Positions 27,197 to 36,456 of a stretch of DNA of 64,000 nt are shown here, piece by piece. Positions within the stretch are counted from its first letter, which is position 1. Each line of letters begins with the position of its first letter. The DNA is from an uncultured Opitutia bacterium (GTDB taxonomy: Bacteria > Verrucomicrobiota > Verrucomicrobiia > Opitutales > Opitutaceae): the NCBI GenBank assembly GCA_903877135.1, contig CAIRCN010000056.1, positions 186,001 through 250,000 of the forward strand, written 5' to 3'. Below the pieces are notes generated by a model. The model was not told where the DNA came from. It searched no databases and saw only the letters and a program-made list of their open reading frames with translations. A program made the translations under genes and the position numbers.

Positions 27197-27667
27197 TTAC
27201 CCGAGAAACCGCTCCGCCCAAGATGTGTCCGGCAGCGGCTTCGACCTGTATTTTCCGAACAGCGCGTAGCGGGTGCGCGCGACGAGTTTGTAGAACGGAT
27301 CGCGCAAACAGCGCGGCAGACCCCTGAGTTTTGCTACCGTGCGCCAGTCGCCGCCCAGTTCCGCCAGCGCGGCGAGCGCGCCGTCAGTGCGCAGGAGGGC
27401 GGCGCCAGGCATGGGCTGGTTCCAGTCAGGCACAAACACGAGGCTGTCGTAATCCGCCGTCGGCAGGCCCTGCGCGGCGAGGTAGTCCTGCGCCGGCCGG
27501 CTTTGCAGCCGCGCGAACCGCAGCCGCCCCACCTTGTCGCGGCGCAGCAGAAAACGCACGACAGCATTGCACAACCCGCACTCGCCGTCGTAGAGCAGCA
27601 CGGGCAGCGCGTCATTCGCAGGCTTCGGCGCGGTTTGGGACATGGCGGCAGTGTATTCCGTTGCCAT
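27197..27667 (-). CDS. DCC-family thiol-disulfide oxidoreductase-like protein (DUF393)
   Basis: About 156 residues. The family motif VLLYDGECGLCNAVVRFLLRRD near the N-terminus contains the D-G-x-C-x-x-C core. FARLQS and the C-terminal RDPFYKLVARTRYALFGKY are also typical. A role in redox or stress handling is assumed for the family without direct proof. ATG 27667 is preferred because GAGG lies six bases upstream; ATG 27643 in frame would give a protein eight residues shorter and is also possible. Confidence 0.88.
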   Translation of the reverse strand: MATEYTAAMSQTAPKPANDALPVLLYDGECGLCNAVVRFLLRRDKVGRLRFARLQSRPAQDYLAAQGLPTADYDSLVFVPDWNQPMPGAALLRTDGALAALAELGGDWRTVAKLRGLPRCLRDPFYKLVARTRYALFGKYRSKPLPDTSWAERFLG

Positions 27668-27706
27668 CGGCCGCCTCAATGACTACTTTCCACCTTGCTG
27701 CGCCTG

Positions 27707-28930
27707 CTACTTTCGGTCTGCGAGCTTGTCGAGGACTGGCCCCGGCAGGTGCAAGCTCTGCGCCGGGAGCGCGAACGACAGGCCCCGCGCCGTCACCGCG
27801 CGCATGAAAGCGAGGTTGAGCCGTTCCTTGAGCCTGAGCTGCGCCATAAAATCAGGACCCACCGTCATGTAGGCGACGAGGATTTCGAGCGACGACACCC
27901 CGATGTTGTGGAAAGCGACGACGACCGAGTCCTGGTTGATCTCAGCTTCCTTCCGGATGAGCTCGCGAATCTCGGCGAGGATGGCCTCCATCTGCGCCGG
28001 CGAAGTGTCGTAGGGAAGCGCGATGTTCTGCTCCACCCGGCGCTCCGTGACCCGCGAGAGGTTCACGACCGCCTCGGAGGCAACCATTTTGTTGGGCATG
28101 ATGGCCACCGACCGGTCCACGAGGCGGATCTTGGTCGAGCGCAGGCCGATGTCCTCCACAGTGCCGACCTGCGCGCCGATCTTCACCACGTCGCCGACCC
28201 TGAAGGGCTGGTCCAGCACCACGACCAGCGAGCCGAAGAGGTTCGCGATGGTGTCCTGCGCGGCGAGGGCAAACGCCAGGCCGCCGATGCCGAGGCTGGT
28301 GAGGAAGACGCCCACTTTCAGCCCGAGGCTGTCCGCAATCATCAGCACGCCGCAGATGATCGCGAAGACCATGAGCGTTTTCTTGATGAGCGGCATGAAC
28401 GTCGCCACCGTCATTTGCCGCTGATGCGAGATTTCCTCCAAGTGGTCGAGGACCGCGCCGCCACCTCTGATGGCACCCCACAACACCACGGCGAGCACGC
28501 AGACTTTCGCCGCTTCGGTCACCAGCAGGTCCGTGCGCGGCGGCAACTGCAGCACGGAGATGGCGGCGAAGATGCCCGCCACCATGATGAGCGCGGCCAC
28601 CGGCGCCTCCATCGCAGGAAAGAGCTTGTCGTCGAGGGTGGATTCGGCCTTCGACGCCAGTTTTTTCAGCCGGTTGAAGATGATATCGGTGATGATGTGC
28701 CGCAGTAAAATCGCCGCGATGATGATGATGCCGCAGGCGAGCCAGTGAAATAGCCCATCGTCGATGTCCGGACAAAAGTGATGGAGCCAGTTCACGAACC
28801 GCTCCAGCAGGTCGGTAATCTCGGTCGAGACCGCCTTGGAAGTGCGCGGGGTGGAGGCGGTTTCGTCCGCCGCGAGAGCGGAACCGGCGATGGAAAGAAA
28901 AGTCAGGGCGAAGCGGGAGAGGCGTGACAT
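27707..28930 (-). CDS. MscS-family mechanosensitive ion channel
   Basis: 407 residues. Signal-like N-terminus (FALTFLSIAGSALA), several membrane segments and the MscS core: SLGIGGLAFALAAQDTIANLFGSLVVVLDQPFRVGDVVKI (pore helix and start of the beta domain, ~215-255), then GTVEDIGLRSTKIRL. The C-terminal alpha/beta domain is complete. It acts as an osmotic safety valve in the inner membrane. It is preceded by a 150-base region shared with the divergent TerC gene. Confidence 0.94.
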   Translation of the reverse strand: MSRLSRFALTFLSIAGSALAADETASTPRTSKAVSTEITDLLERFVNWLHHFCPDIDDGLFHWLACGIIIIAAILLRHIITDIIFNRLKKLASKAESTLDDKLFPAMEAPVAALIMVAGIFAAISVLQLPPRTDLLVTEAAKVCVLAVVLWGAIRGGGAVLDHLEEISHQRQMTVATFMPLIKKTLMVFAIICGVLMIADSLGLKVGVFLTSLGIGGLAFALAAQDTIANLFGSLVVVLDQPFRVGDVVKIGAQVGTVEDIGLRSTKIRLVDRSVAIMPNKMVASEAVVNLSRVTERRVEQNIALPYDTSPAQMEAILAEIRELIRKEAEINQDSVVVAFHNIGVSSLEILVAYMTVGPDFMAQLRLKERLNLAFMRAVTARGLSFALPAQSLHLPGPVLDKLADRK

Positions 28931-29080
28931 GGAAGGCGCGTTTCAACGCCCGCGCCGGATAAAGTCAAGGTGGCACCGGGCACACATGATCACCCATGTG
29001 ATTCCACAGGACGCATTTGATTCCAATCGCCCACTGTCCGCTTGCCCGGTTTCAGACGTCGGCTAAAAAATCCGTCTGCC

Positions 29081-30034
29081 ATGCCATCACTCCTCGCCGC
29101 CCTTGGGACCATGCCACTCTGGGCCTGGGGCGCGTTTTCCCTCTTCATCGTCGCGATGCTCGCGCTGGACCTAGGCGTCCTGCAGCGCAATCCGCACGAG
29201 GTGAAGATGCGCGAGGCGCTCACGTGGTGTGGCGTGTGGGGCGGACTGGCCCTCGCCTTCGCCGGATTGGTGTGGTGGTGGCGCGGCGCGGAACTTGGCG
29301 AGCAGTTTATCGCCGCCTACCTCGTCGAGCTCTGCCTGAGCGTGGACAACGTCTTTGTCTTCATCCTCGTCTTCGCGTTTTTCAACGTGGCCCCGCGCTT
29401 CCAGCACCGCGTGCTCTTCTGGGGCATCATTGGCGCCGTGATCATGCGCGCCGTTTTCATTTTGGCCGGCGTGAGCGTCATCGCGCGCTTCCACTGGATT
29501 CTCTACTTCTTCGGCGCGTTTCTCGTCTATACCGGCGTGAAAATGGCCCTGCCTGGCAAGGGCGAGGTCAATGTCGACCCCGAGCGCAACACCGCTGTCC
29601 GCCTCTTCCGCCGCTTCTTCCCGGTCGCGCCGCAAACCGAAACCGGGCATTTCTTCACGACGCACGAGGGCCGGCGTATGGCCACACCGTTCTTCATCGT
29701 GCTCATCGTCATCGAGACGACCGACCTCGTTTTTGCTTTCGATTCGCTGCCGGCCGTGCTCGCCATCACGCGCGACAGCTTCGTGGCGCTGACCTCCAAC
29801 ATCTTTGCGATCCTCGGCCTGCGCTCGCTCTATTTCGCACTCAACGGCGTGATGCGGCTCTTCCGTTTTCTCCGGGTCGGCCTCGCGATCATCCTCGTGT
29901 TTATCGGCGTGAAAATGCTGATCGAGCCCTGGGTCGGGATCTCCATTGGCGTGTCGCTCGGCGTGATTGGCGGCGTGTTGGCGACCGCCGTGTTCATGTC
30001 GGTCCTCCTCAAGGAACCCCCAAAGGCGGAGTGA
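29081..30034 (+). CDS. TerC-family integral membrane protein
   Basis: 317 residues with about eight membrane segments. The two acidic signature regions are present: ELCLSVDNVFVFILVFAFF (~85) and ETTDLVFAFDSLPAVLAI (~215). TerC/Alx proteins are linked to Mn2+ export, pH response or tellurite resistance. I looked for a Mn-sensing yybP-ykoY leader in the 150 bases upstream and saw none. The start ATG 29081 gives MPSLLAALGTMPLWAWGAF; a longer frame adds an unlikely basic peptide. Confidence 0.93.
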   Translation: MPSLLAALGTMPLWAWGAFSLFIVAMLALDLGVLQRNPHEVKMREALTWCGVWGGLALAFAGLVWWWRGAELGEQFIAAYLVELCLSVDNVFVFILVFAFFNVAPRFQHRVLFWGIIGAVIMRAVFILAGVSVIARFHWILYFFGAFLVYTGVKMALPGKGEVNVDPERNTAVRLFRRFFPVAPQTETGHFFTTHEGRRMATPFFIVLIVIETTDLVFAFDSLPAVLAITRDSFVALTSNIFAILGLRSLYFALNGVMRLFRFLRVGLAIILVFIGVKMLIEPWVGISIGVSLGVIGGVLATAVFMSVLLKEPPKAE

Positions 30035-30077
30035 TGGAGGATATGATTCGAGTCTTTGGCACGGTAGCGCCTCAGCA

Positions 30078-31013
30078 CTACTGTATCGCGTCAAGGTCGT
30101 AAACCTCCGCGAGTGCGATGCCGCCGGCATTGCTGCGGACGATCATCGTGTAGGCGCCGGGCGGCAGCATCAGGCGGAGTGAGGGCTCCTTCGCATTGAG
30201 CGGCGCGAGCCAGGCGTAAAAAGGCGCCGTCATCCCGGCGGGCGCAGGAATTTCCTGGCCAAGGTTGCCGGTCTGCCAGTCGTCGTTGGTCGCGATGAGC
30301 TGGCTCCCGTGGTAGATGTCGATTGACGGATCGGTCAGCGGTTCCGTCACGCCAAACGCCGCGAGCGACGGTCCGAGCGCCCGCACCAGCACGTTGCGTG
30401 GTGCGGCGCCGGCGACCACGAATCCGGCGATCAGCACGCGCTCCCCGCTCCCGACATAACCTCGGGTCGACACGTTGTGCACGCTGGCTGTTTTTCCGGG
30501 AGTCAGTTCCATCAAGACAGGATAATAAATGAGCCCCATTTCGTCCGGCGGACCGATCCGAGTAAGCTTCCCTGACACCGGGTCGATCAAAGCGGGAGTT
30601 CCCTCACCAGCGAGAATACTTGGGACATCTACGGGCGAGCCATCCCGCGTAAGAATCCAGTCAGTTGTCCGGGGCAGGCGCGGGTCGAAGGTGGACCAGC
30701 CGAGTAATTCCACCACATGCCAGTCCCAAGCGGTCTGGCCGGGCTGGGCGTAGTTCTGGTTAATGCCATCTGCACCAGCAGCGATGCGCACATGGGCGAA
30801 AAAATACAGAGGATTGGGCCCGGAGTTGAGATAAGCCCGGGCCTGCGCGATCACCGCCGCATCGGTGACCGGTACAACGTAGGCCTGTAGCCCGCCGTTG
30901 CCCCGGACGCTGTTGGACGGACTGCCCATCAGGAAATACGCCGTTTCTCCCCGGACCACCGAAGCGAACCCCAGCAGGGCCGCGACCAAAACCATCCATG
31001 CGCGGATTTTCAT
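30078..31013 (-). CDS. secreted protein with Verrucomicrobia-type VRALGPSL domain
   Basis: 311 residues with signal peptide (MKIRAWMVLVAALLGFASVVRG). The N-terminal half (AYFLMGSPSNSVRGNGGLQAYVVPVTD) is unassigned. From ~190 the protein contains a domain found at the C-terminus of many secreted Verrucomicrobiota proteins: VSTRGYVGSGERVLIAGFVV, NVLVRALGPSLAAFG, then LIATNDDWQT and YTMIVRSNAGGIALAEVYD. The domain's job is not known; cell-surface attachment or sorting is a guess. It is a useful lineage marker for this window. Confidence 0.88.
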   Translation of the reverse strand: MKIRAWMVLVAALLGFASVVRGETAYFLMGSPSNSVRGNGGLQAYVVPVTDAAVIAQARAYLNSGPNPLYFFAHVRIAAGADGINQNYAQPGQTAWDWHVVELLGWSTFDPRLPRTTDWILTRDGSPVDVPSILAGEGTPALIDPVSGKLTRIGPPDEMGLIYYPVLMELTPGKTASVHNVSTRGYVGSGERVLIAGFVVAGAAPRNVLVRALGPSLAAFGVTEPLTDPSIDIYHGSQLIATNDDWQTGNLGQEIPAPAGMTAPFYAWLAPLNAKEPSLRLMLPPGAYTMIVRSNAGGIALAEVYDLDAIQ

Positions 31014-31149
31014 GGTAGGCAGAATATGCCCCGCAATCCGCAAGATTCAAAGCGAAAAGCCAAACGCAGGGACTATCAGTCACGTTTTTGGCCTCAAACG
31101 TAGATACGGGTGATGTGACAGCGGGCGGTTTTCGTGCTATTTTTCAACT

Positions 31150-31323
31150 ATGACGAAGCCAAGACCAACGGCGGAAAAACTGCCAGACTTGGACAAAGGC
31201 AAGGCTGCCGAAGCAGCGGGTGACACGGTCGCGGCTACACCCTGCCAACTAACACCCGAGGAGCAGATGGCTTTGTTCGAAAAGGAACTCAAAGAAAACG
31301 ACTGGGGCCACCAGCCGTGCTGA
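31150..31323 (+). CDS. small hypothetical protein, 57 aa
   Basis: ATG 31150 to TGA 31323. The sequence is hydrophilic: a Lys/Asp/Ala-rich first half, then LTPEEQMALFEKELKENDWG and the C-terminal HQPC. There are two cysteines, one mid-chain (ATPCQ) and one at the very end. It converges on the ccsA stop with 9 bases between. The ordered Glu/Lys helix and terminal Cys argue for a real protein, but I cannot name a family; the small size keeps the call tentative. Confidence 0.55.
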   Translation: MTKPRPTAEKLPDLDKGKAAEAAGDTVAATPCQLTPEEQMALFEKELKENDWGHQPC

Positions 31324-31332
31324 GCCGGCTGG

Positions 31333-33249
31333 TCAGACCGCGGGGCGGAAGCTGCGCCACTTCTCCAGCGGCAGGCTGGCGAGGGCGATGAAGGCGAGCT
31401 GGCTGGCGACGAAGCCGATCAGGCCCATGAAGGCCGCGTCGGTGAACCCATAGCTGTGCAGGCCCACGCCAAGCATGTTGGTGCCAAACCAGCTCCAGCT
31501 CGTGACGATGTTGCCGAAAACGGCGAGCGACATCAGGCCGCGTTGCTTCACCATGCCGCCCCAGCGGGCGTGGAGTATGATGGCGTTCCAGACTACAATG
31601 ATCAGCGCGCCGTTTTCCTTCGGGTCCCAGCCCCAGAAGCGGCCCCACGACTGGTCGGCCCAGATGCCGCCGAGCACGGTGCCGACGAAGCTGAACAGCG
31701 TGGCGAAGCAGACGATGCCGTAAACCATGCGGGCGAGGGCGTCGGCGGTGGCCTTGTCGAGCGACTTGGTGAACACGCCGCGCACGATGTAGATTAAGGC
31801 GAGGAAGCCGGCGAGATAGGTGGCTGAGTAGCCGATCGTCACGGTGACGACGTGGGTCGCGAGCCAGAAGTTGGAGTCAAGGACGGCGCGCATCATTTCC
31901 AGCGTGTCGCCGGTGAGCGAGAGGTGGTGCGCGATGAGGAGCGTGGCGAAGCCGACGAGACCGGCGGCGACACTGCCGATGGCGTTTTTGTAAACAGCCT
32001 CGAGCACGAGGCAGAGGGCCACGGCGCCCCAGCCGACAAAAAGGGCTGAGGAGTAGAGATTGGTGACGGGCGGCCGCGCCTCCAGCCACATGCGGATGCC
32101 GATGCCGACGGTCGCGAGCACCCAGGCGAGCACGGTGAGCCAGAAGGCGGAGCGGCCAAGCGTGTCATGCCACTTGAGCCAGGAGAACACGCCGATAAGG
32201 AAGGCGACCACATAGATCGTCATGCTCGTGTAGAAGGGCTGGGAGGAATTGAAGCCGGCCTCGACGTCGCATTTGCGGAGGAGGGCAGGGATCTGTCTTT
32301 CCAACTGCTCGCGGTAAACGTGGACGATGGAGTTGAACGATTCCGCCTGCTGACCGCGCCAGGAGAGGCCGAGGCCGACGTAGGCCATGACGGCGGGGTT
32401 GACGCGGCCGCTGGTCAGGCTCTCGGAGAGCGAGGAGCCCGCGGAGCGCCAATGGGCGGTTTGCTCCATTCCGCTCTCGGGCGGGATCGGCAGGAGGTAG
32501 CCTTCGGCCTCCATCGTGGCAAACGAGTGGCTGAGATCGAGCAGGAGCTTGGAGGCGGCGGTATCGTGCGGCTTGCCCTCGCGCTGGGCGGTCACCGCGG
32601 CGAGGCCGTCGGGCAGGCTCTTGGGCAGGTTGAGGACCTGCTCGAGGTAGTTGTCGACGCCGGGCGCGACGAGGCTGCTTTGCAGGCGCTGATAAAGGAT
32701 GATGTTGTCGCGGAGCTGGATGACGGCGCGTTGGAAGGAGGTGCGCAGGGGAGCCTCGACGGAGTCGGCGAGCTTGGACTGGCGGTCGAGTTCGCCAAGC
32801 TTCGGCGCCAGTTGCTGAATCGAAAAACGGGCGCGATGCGATGGCAGAAAACCGACCGCTGCCATGATGCGCTTGGCGGTGCTGTCGTAGCCAATTTTCG
32901 TGTCGTCCTCGGTGAGCCCCATGAGGGTCATCAGGTCGGGCGAGTCGATTCGGAACACCGGGTAAGTGTCGGCCTTGGCCGGGACGAAGAGCATATCTAG
33001 GAGCCACTCTGCTGGCGAGTCGACGAACGGTTTGCTAATCGCCGGATCGCTGACGCGCTGACGGCCCTGAAGGACGAGGAGGGAGGTGCGAGCCACGGTG
33101 TCGAGGGGCTTGAGGCGGCCGTTGACGAGCGTGGGCAGGCGACCAAAGCCGACGATGTCGGTCGGGCCGGAGTTGTGCGGCGGCACGAGGGTGACGCCGA
33201 CCAGGATGACGCCGGCAAGCAGGACGAGGAGGGGGAGGCGCGATTTCAT
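31333..33249 (-). CDS. ccsA: cytochrome c biogenesis protein CcsA/ResC type, with long periplasmic N-terminal part
   Basis: 638 residues. After an N-terminal membrane anchor, a soluble region (~30-340) precedes the CcsA membrane core. The tryptophan-rich heme-handling motif is WADQSWGRFWGWDPKENGALI (~540), with flanking conserved His in IAHHLSLTGD and ATHVVTVTIGYSATYLAGF. CcsA with ResB forms the System II synthetase that attaches haem to CXXCH of exported apocytochromes. Coupled to resB by the ATGA overlap at 33246-33249. The multihaem cytochromes on the opposite strand at 36.1-40.3 kb are its likely clients. Confidence 0.94.
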   Translation of the reverse strand: MKSRLPLLVLLAGVILVGVTLVPPHNSGPTDIVGFGRLPTLVNGRLKPLDTVARTSLLVLQGRQRVSDPAISKPFVDSPAEWLLDMLFVPAKADTYPVFRIDSPDLMTLMGLTEDDTKIGYDSTAKRIMAAVGFLPSHRARFSIQQLAPKLGELDRQSKLADSVEAPLRTSFQRAVIQLRDNIILYQRLQSSLVAPGVDNYLEQVLNLPKSLPDGLAAVTAQREGKPHDTAASKLLLDLSHSFATMEAEGYLLPIPPESGMEQTAHWRSAGSSLSESLTSGRVNPAVMAYVGLGLSWRGQQAESFNSIVHVYREQLERQIPALLRKCDVEAGFNSSQPFYTSMTIYVVAFLIGVFSWLKWHDTLGRSAFWLTVLAWVLATVGIGIRMWLEARPPVTNLYSSALFVGWGAVALCLVLEAVYKNAIGSVAAGLVGFATLLIAHHLSLTGDTLEMMRAVLDSNFWLATHVVTVTIGYSATYLAGFLALIYIVRGVFTKSLDKATADALARMVYGIVCFATLFSFVGTVLGGIWADQSWGRFWGWDPKENGALIIVVWNAIILHARWGGMVKQRGLMSLAVFGNIVTSWSWFGTNMLGVGLHSYGFTDAAFMGLIGFVASQLAFIALASLPLEKWRSFRPAV

Positions 33250-34412
33250 GCGGTGGCGGAAGAGAGGTTGCGGCGCTTGCCGACGAAGCCGACGAGATGG
33301 ATGCCGAACTGGATGAGGAGCCCGAGCGTCATGACGGCGCAGGCGATGTAGGGAAGCTGCCAGCTGGGGTTGCGCACGACCTGAAGGATGGTGGTGCGGT
33401 CGTTGTTTTCAAAGCCGGCCTGGTAGAAGGTGAGCCCTTGGTAGCGCAGCGGGTTGTTCATGTAGATGAGCACGTCGCGGTCGTCGCGACCGTCGGGCGT
33501 GGTGATGTGAATCTTGCTGGAAAAATTCTTCGGAATCTCGGTGCCGGGATAGCGGTCGTGGCTGAATTTCACGAGGGTGAGCGAGAAGGGTTTGTAGGCG
33601 CGCTTGGAGCGGAGGGCGATTTTCCAGGTCTGCCCGGCGACGGCGATTTCCTGCGGCGCGACGAGGTGCATCGAGGCGAGCCAGGTGCCGAGCGAGCCGT
33701 CGGGGCCGAGGAGTTCGACGAGGACCGAGGGGAGGTTGCGCTCGTCTTCCTTGTAGGTCGGAGCCAGCGGGATGACGGCGAGTTGCGCGCCGAAGCCGGC
33801 GGTGGCCTCGGCGGGCGCTGCGGCCGGCGCGGCGGTGCGCATCTGGACCATCGAGTTGGTGTAATAGTGCTTGATGACGACGCGAAAAGGGAGCTTGGGG
33901 TTCTGCACAGAGCCTTCCTTGGCGAGGAGGCCCTCGGGAATGGCGACGACCTCGTCGAATTTGGGGTCGGTGGTGTTGACGAAGGCGAGTTCGATGGCGC
34001 GGGAGCTCTCGGAGTAGTTCTTGGTCTCGCCGGGGCTAAGGCGCAGCTGAAAGTCCTCCTGCCAAAGGCCGGAGAGGAGTTCGCCGACGAGCAGCAGTAT
34101 GAAGCCGGCGTGTGTGAGCAAAATGCCAGACTTCCGCCAGCCGAGTTTGAAGCGGTAGATATGACCGGCGATGAGGTTGAGAAAATAGACGCCGCCGATC
34201 AGGTAGCCACCGGGGAACATCGGCACGGAGAAACCGCCGATCTGGGCGTAAACGATGAAGGAGCGGAAGTATTTCTGCTGCACGGCCCAGACGCCGAGGT
34301 GGACCTGGTCGATCGTGGCGACGAAGACCAAGATCATCCCCAACACGAGGAGGACGACGGTGAGTTTGAGCGAGACGAGCAGATCGCGGAGGGAGCGGAA
34401 AAAGGCGGCCAT
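33246..34412 (-). CDS. resB: ResB-like cytochrome c biogenesis protein
   Basis: 388 residues. Membrane segments at ~10-32, ~62-82 and ~90-110, a large periplasmic domain with PGETKNYSESSRAIELAFV and NNPLRYQGLTFYQAGFE, and a last segment at ~350-375. This is the ResB/Ccs1 pattern. It works with CcsA in System II haem delivery and apocytochrome handling. It starts 6 bases after the duplicated-domain lipoprotein stop. Confidence 0.92.
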   Translation of the reverse strand: MAAFFRSLRDLLVSLKLTVVLLVLGMILVFVATIDQVHLGVWAVQQKYFRSFIVYAQIGGFSVPMFPGGYLIGGVYFLNLIAGHIYRFKLGWRKSGILLTHAGFILLLVGELLSGLWQEDFQLRLSPGETKNYSESSRAIELAFVNTTDPKFDEVVAIPEGLLAKEGSVQNPKLPFRVVIKHYYTNSMVQMRTAAPAAAPAEATAGFGAQLAVIPLAPTYKEDERNLPSVLVELLGPDGSLGTWLASMHLVAPQEIAVAGQTWKIALRSKRAYKPFSLTLVKFSHDRYPGTEIPKNFSSKIHITTPDGRDDRDVLIYMNNPLRYQGLTFYQAGFENNDRTTILQVVRNPSWQLPYIACAVMTLGLLIQFGIHLVGFVGKRRNLSSATA

Positions 34413-34418
34413 GGCGGG

Positions 34419-35528
34419 TCAGAGAGCTTTGACGGTTTGGAGGAAGGCGAGGAAGGCAGGCTTTTGGGCAGCGACAGCGGCGTCGGGCCCGAGGAGCTTG
34501 AAAAACCAGGTGGCGCCGCCGAAGGGCACCATGGCGCCGACCATGCGCTTGGATTGGCCGGCCGGAGCGCTGGCAAAATCGACGAGGGTGAAGCTAAGGC
34601 CGTTCGCGCTCAGGTGCGTGACGGCACCGGCGAGATCGGCGTCGGCGAGGGGCTGGAGGCCGAGCTGGCCGCGCCAGCGGTTGACGTTGGCGAGTTCGCC
34701 ACCAACGTCGCCAGGGAAAGCGGTGATGGCGAGCTCGAAGGTGCCGCCGCCGGGGGCGGGGACGAGGAAGGTGGCTTTGCGCATCGCCGAGGCGGGCTTC
34801 GCCTGCCAATCGGCGGGGGCGGTCCAGGTCAGGCTGGGGCCGGCGGCGTTGGGGACGGGGGTGCTGGCCATGTCGGCCGCGGGGGCCGGGGCGGGCGTTG
34901 GCGTGGCGGCGGCTGGTGCGGAGGCGGAGGTTGGGCCGGGTTGGATCGATTGGACGAAAGTGAGGAAGTTGGCTTTTTCGGTGGCGACGAGAGCGTCGGC
35001 GCCGGTGAGTTTGAAGAACCACGTCGCGCCCTCGAAGGGCACGATGGCGCCGAGCATGCGCTGGGTGTTTTCCTGTTTTACACCGGCCAGATCAACGACG
35101 GTGATGGCGAGGCCGTGCGTTTCGCTGCGGTGCAGGAGGGCGGGGAGTTCCGCGGCCTCGACCGGGGGAAGGCCGAGTTGGCCACGCCAGCGGTTGACAT
35201 TGGCGACATCGCCGCCGACGTCGCCGGGGAAGGCGGTGATGGCGAGTTCGGCGGTAACGCCGCTCGCACCAGTAAGGACGTAGGTGGCCTTGCGCATGCT
35301 GGAGGCGGCCTTGCTGGTCCAGTGCGCCGGGGCCGTCCAGGTGAGCGCGCGGCCCTCGGCGCGGTCCACGGGCATGCCGGACATGCCGCCGCCGGTCGCG
35401 GGCGCGGTATTGGCGTCGGGGGGAGGAGCGTCGGTTTCCTTAGCGATGCGGTAGGTTTCGACCTTGGCGTCGCGGCAGGCGGTCAGCAGCGGGAGCGTGA
35501 GCAGAACGGTGGAGAGGAATCGGCGCAT
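34419..35528 (-). CDS. lipoprotein with an internally duplicated domain
   Basis: 369 residues. Lipobox LLTAC (Cys ~18). Two copies of a ~150-residue domain, about 60-205 and 235-369, are separated by an Ala/Pro linker. Each has LTWTAPA.W, AITAFPGDVGG, LANVNRWRGQLGL and a later MVGAMVPF/MLGAIVPF plus GATWFFKL. The duplication is old, since many positions differ. No function is recognised. Its place ahead of resB and ccsA suggests a role in cytochrome maturation or respiration. Confidence 0.85.
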   Translation of the reverse strand: MRRFLSTVLLTLPLLTACRDAKVETYRIAKETDAPPPDANTAPATGGGMSGMPVDRAEGRALTWTAPAHWTSKAASSMRKATYVLTGASGVTAELAITAFPGDVGGDVANVNRWRGQLGLPPVEAAELPALLHRSETHGLAITVVDLAGVKQENTQRMLGAIVPFEGATWFFKLTGADALVATEKANFLTFVQSIQPGPTSASAPAAATPTPAPAPAADMASTPVPNAAGPSLTWTAPADWQAKPASAMRKATFLVPAPGGGTFELAITAFPGDVGGELANVNRWRGQLGLQPLADADLAGAVTHLSANGLSFTLVDFASAPAGQSKRMVGAMVPFGGATWFFKLLGPDAAVAAQKPAFLAFLQTVKAL

Positions 35529-36111
35529 GGGAAAATCGCGGGAGAAAATTAGTGAGGATAGATCGATCCGGCGGAAGGTTTCCTGGCCGGGAGGAGGCGA
35601 AAATAGAGTGCAACCTCCGGGCATCCGCAAGCGCAACACGCCAACCGGGCGGGCAGGCCGGGGGCGGTCGCCCGAGGCAAAACAAGAAACGCGGACACAT
35701 CGGCAACAAACGCGTATCGACAAATCCGTGATTCAACTAGGCTCATGGCGCTACGTTATGATGCCAGTTCCCCCATGTTCCCGTCCGACAGAGGACGCGT
35801 CTTCCGGTGTTTCCGCACTGGCAGCCGGTCGCGGGGGAGTTGGCAGATTTACTTTTTTTTTGAAGCGAGGTCTCCCGGTCCGACTCACCTCGGGGAAGGA
35901 AAATCTGGCTTCATTAAAACCTCGATGAAGCCAATGCGACACATGCAGAGCGTCTGGCCGTGGTGGGCAAGCTGCTCAAGGATGCGCTTGGCTTCGTCGA
36001 GTCATTTTCTCACCCCGGACCGGCCAGCCGCCGCGACAGAATTCCATGGGTAATTCTCGCTAGGGCTGCCGGCGTCACAATATCTTGCCTCCAACGAAAA
36101 ATAACCGAGAT
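35529..36111. other. 583-base intergenic region without a recognisable gene
   Basis: Divergent region between the cytochrome maturation operon and the cytochrome genes. Open frames here have no protein-like composition and no usable start. One stretch (~35920-36112, plus strand) reads as a helical, protein-like frame (DEANATHAERLAVVGKLL) but has a stop immediately before it and no start codon, so it could be a gene remnant. I find no tRNA and no riboswitch pattern that fits. Promoters for both flanking operons must lie here. Confidence 0.5.
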
Positions 36112-36456
36112 ATGTTCACCATGAAAAACTCCACCAAATTCACGCTCCCGAGCGCACTCTTCTGCCTGGCCGCCGCCTTCAGCTACGCGGCGCCGGCCTC
36201 AGAAAATTGGGACACCCTCTGCGCCAAGTGCCACGGCGCCGAGGGCAAAGGCCAGACCAAGATCGGCAAGAAGCTTAAGGTCAAAGATTACACCGACGCC
36301 AAGGTGCAGGCCGCGCTGAAGGACGAGGAGATGGTCAAAGCCACCAGCGATGGCGTCACCGATAACGGCAAGGAGAAGATGAAGGCCTACAAAGGCGAGT
36401 TGTCCGCCGCCGAGATCACAGATCTCGTTGCGCACATCCGCAAGTTCAAGAGCTGA
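36112..36456 (+). CDS. monohaem c-type cytochrome, secreted
   Basis: 114 residues with signal peptide. One CAKCH haem site (~40) and a later Met (in EKMKAYKGELSAAEI) as probable axial ligand, the class I cytochrome c pattern. C-terminal ITDLVAHIRKFKS is typical. It probably shuttles electrons in the periplasm between the larger cytochromes on either side of a membrane complex. ATG 36112 gives MFTMKNS; ATG 36121 would remove three residues. Confidence 0.92.
   Translation: MFTMKNSTKFTLPSALFCLAAAFSYAAPASENWDTLCAKCHGAEGKGQTKIGKKLKVKDYTDAKVQAALKDEEMVKATSDGVTDNGKEKMKAYKGELSAAEITDLVAHIRKFKS

Noticed and set aside
28931-29080. Manganese riboswitch (yybP-ykoY) upstream of the TerC gene
   Set aside because: Conserved loops of that RNA are not visible in these 150 bases.
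33297-35552. 751-codon plus-strand frame opposite resB and the lipoprotein
   Set aside because: Gly/Glu/Asp-rich shadow; ResB and the duplicated lipoprotein fit the minus strand.
35760-35880. Cobalamin riboswitch-like GGTGTTTCC / GCACTGGCAG text
   Set aside because: The order and spacing of the conserved boxes do not fit on either strand.
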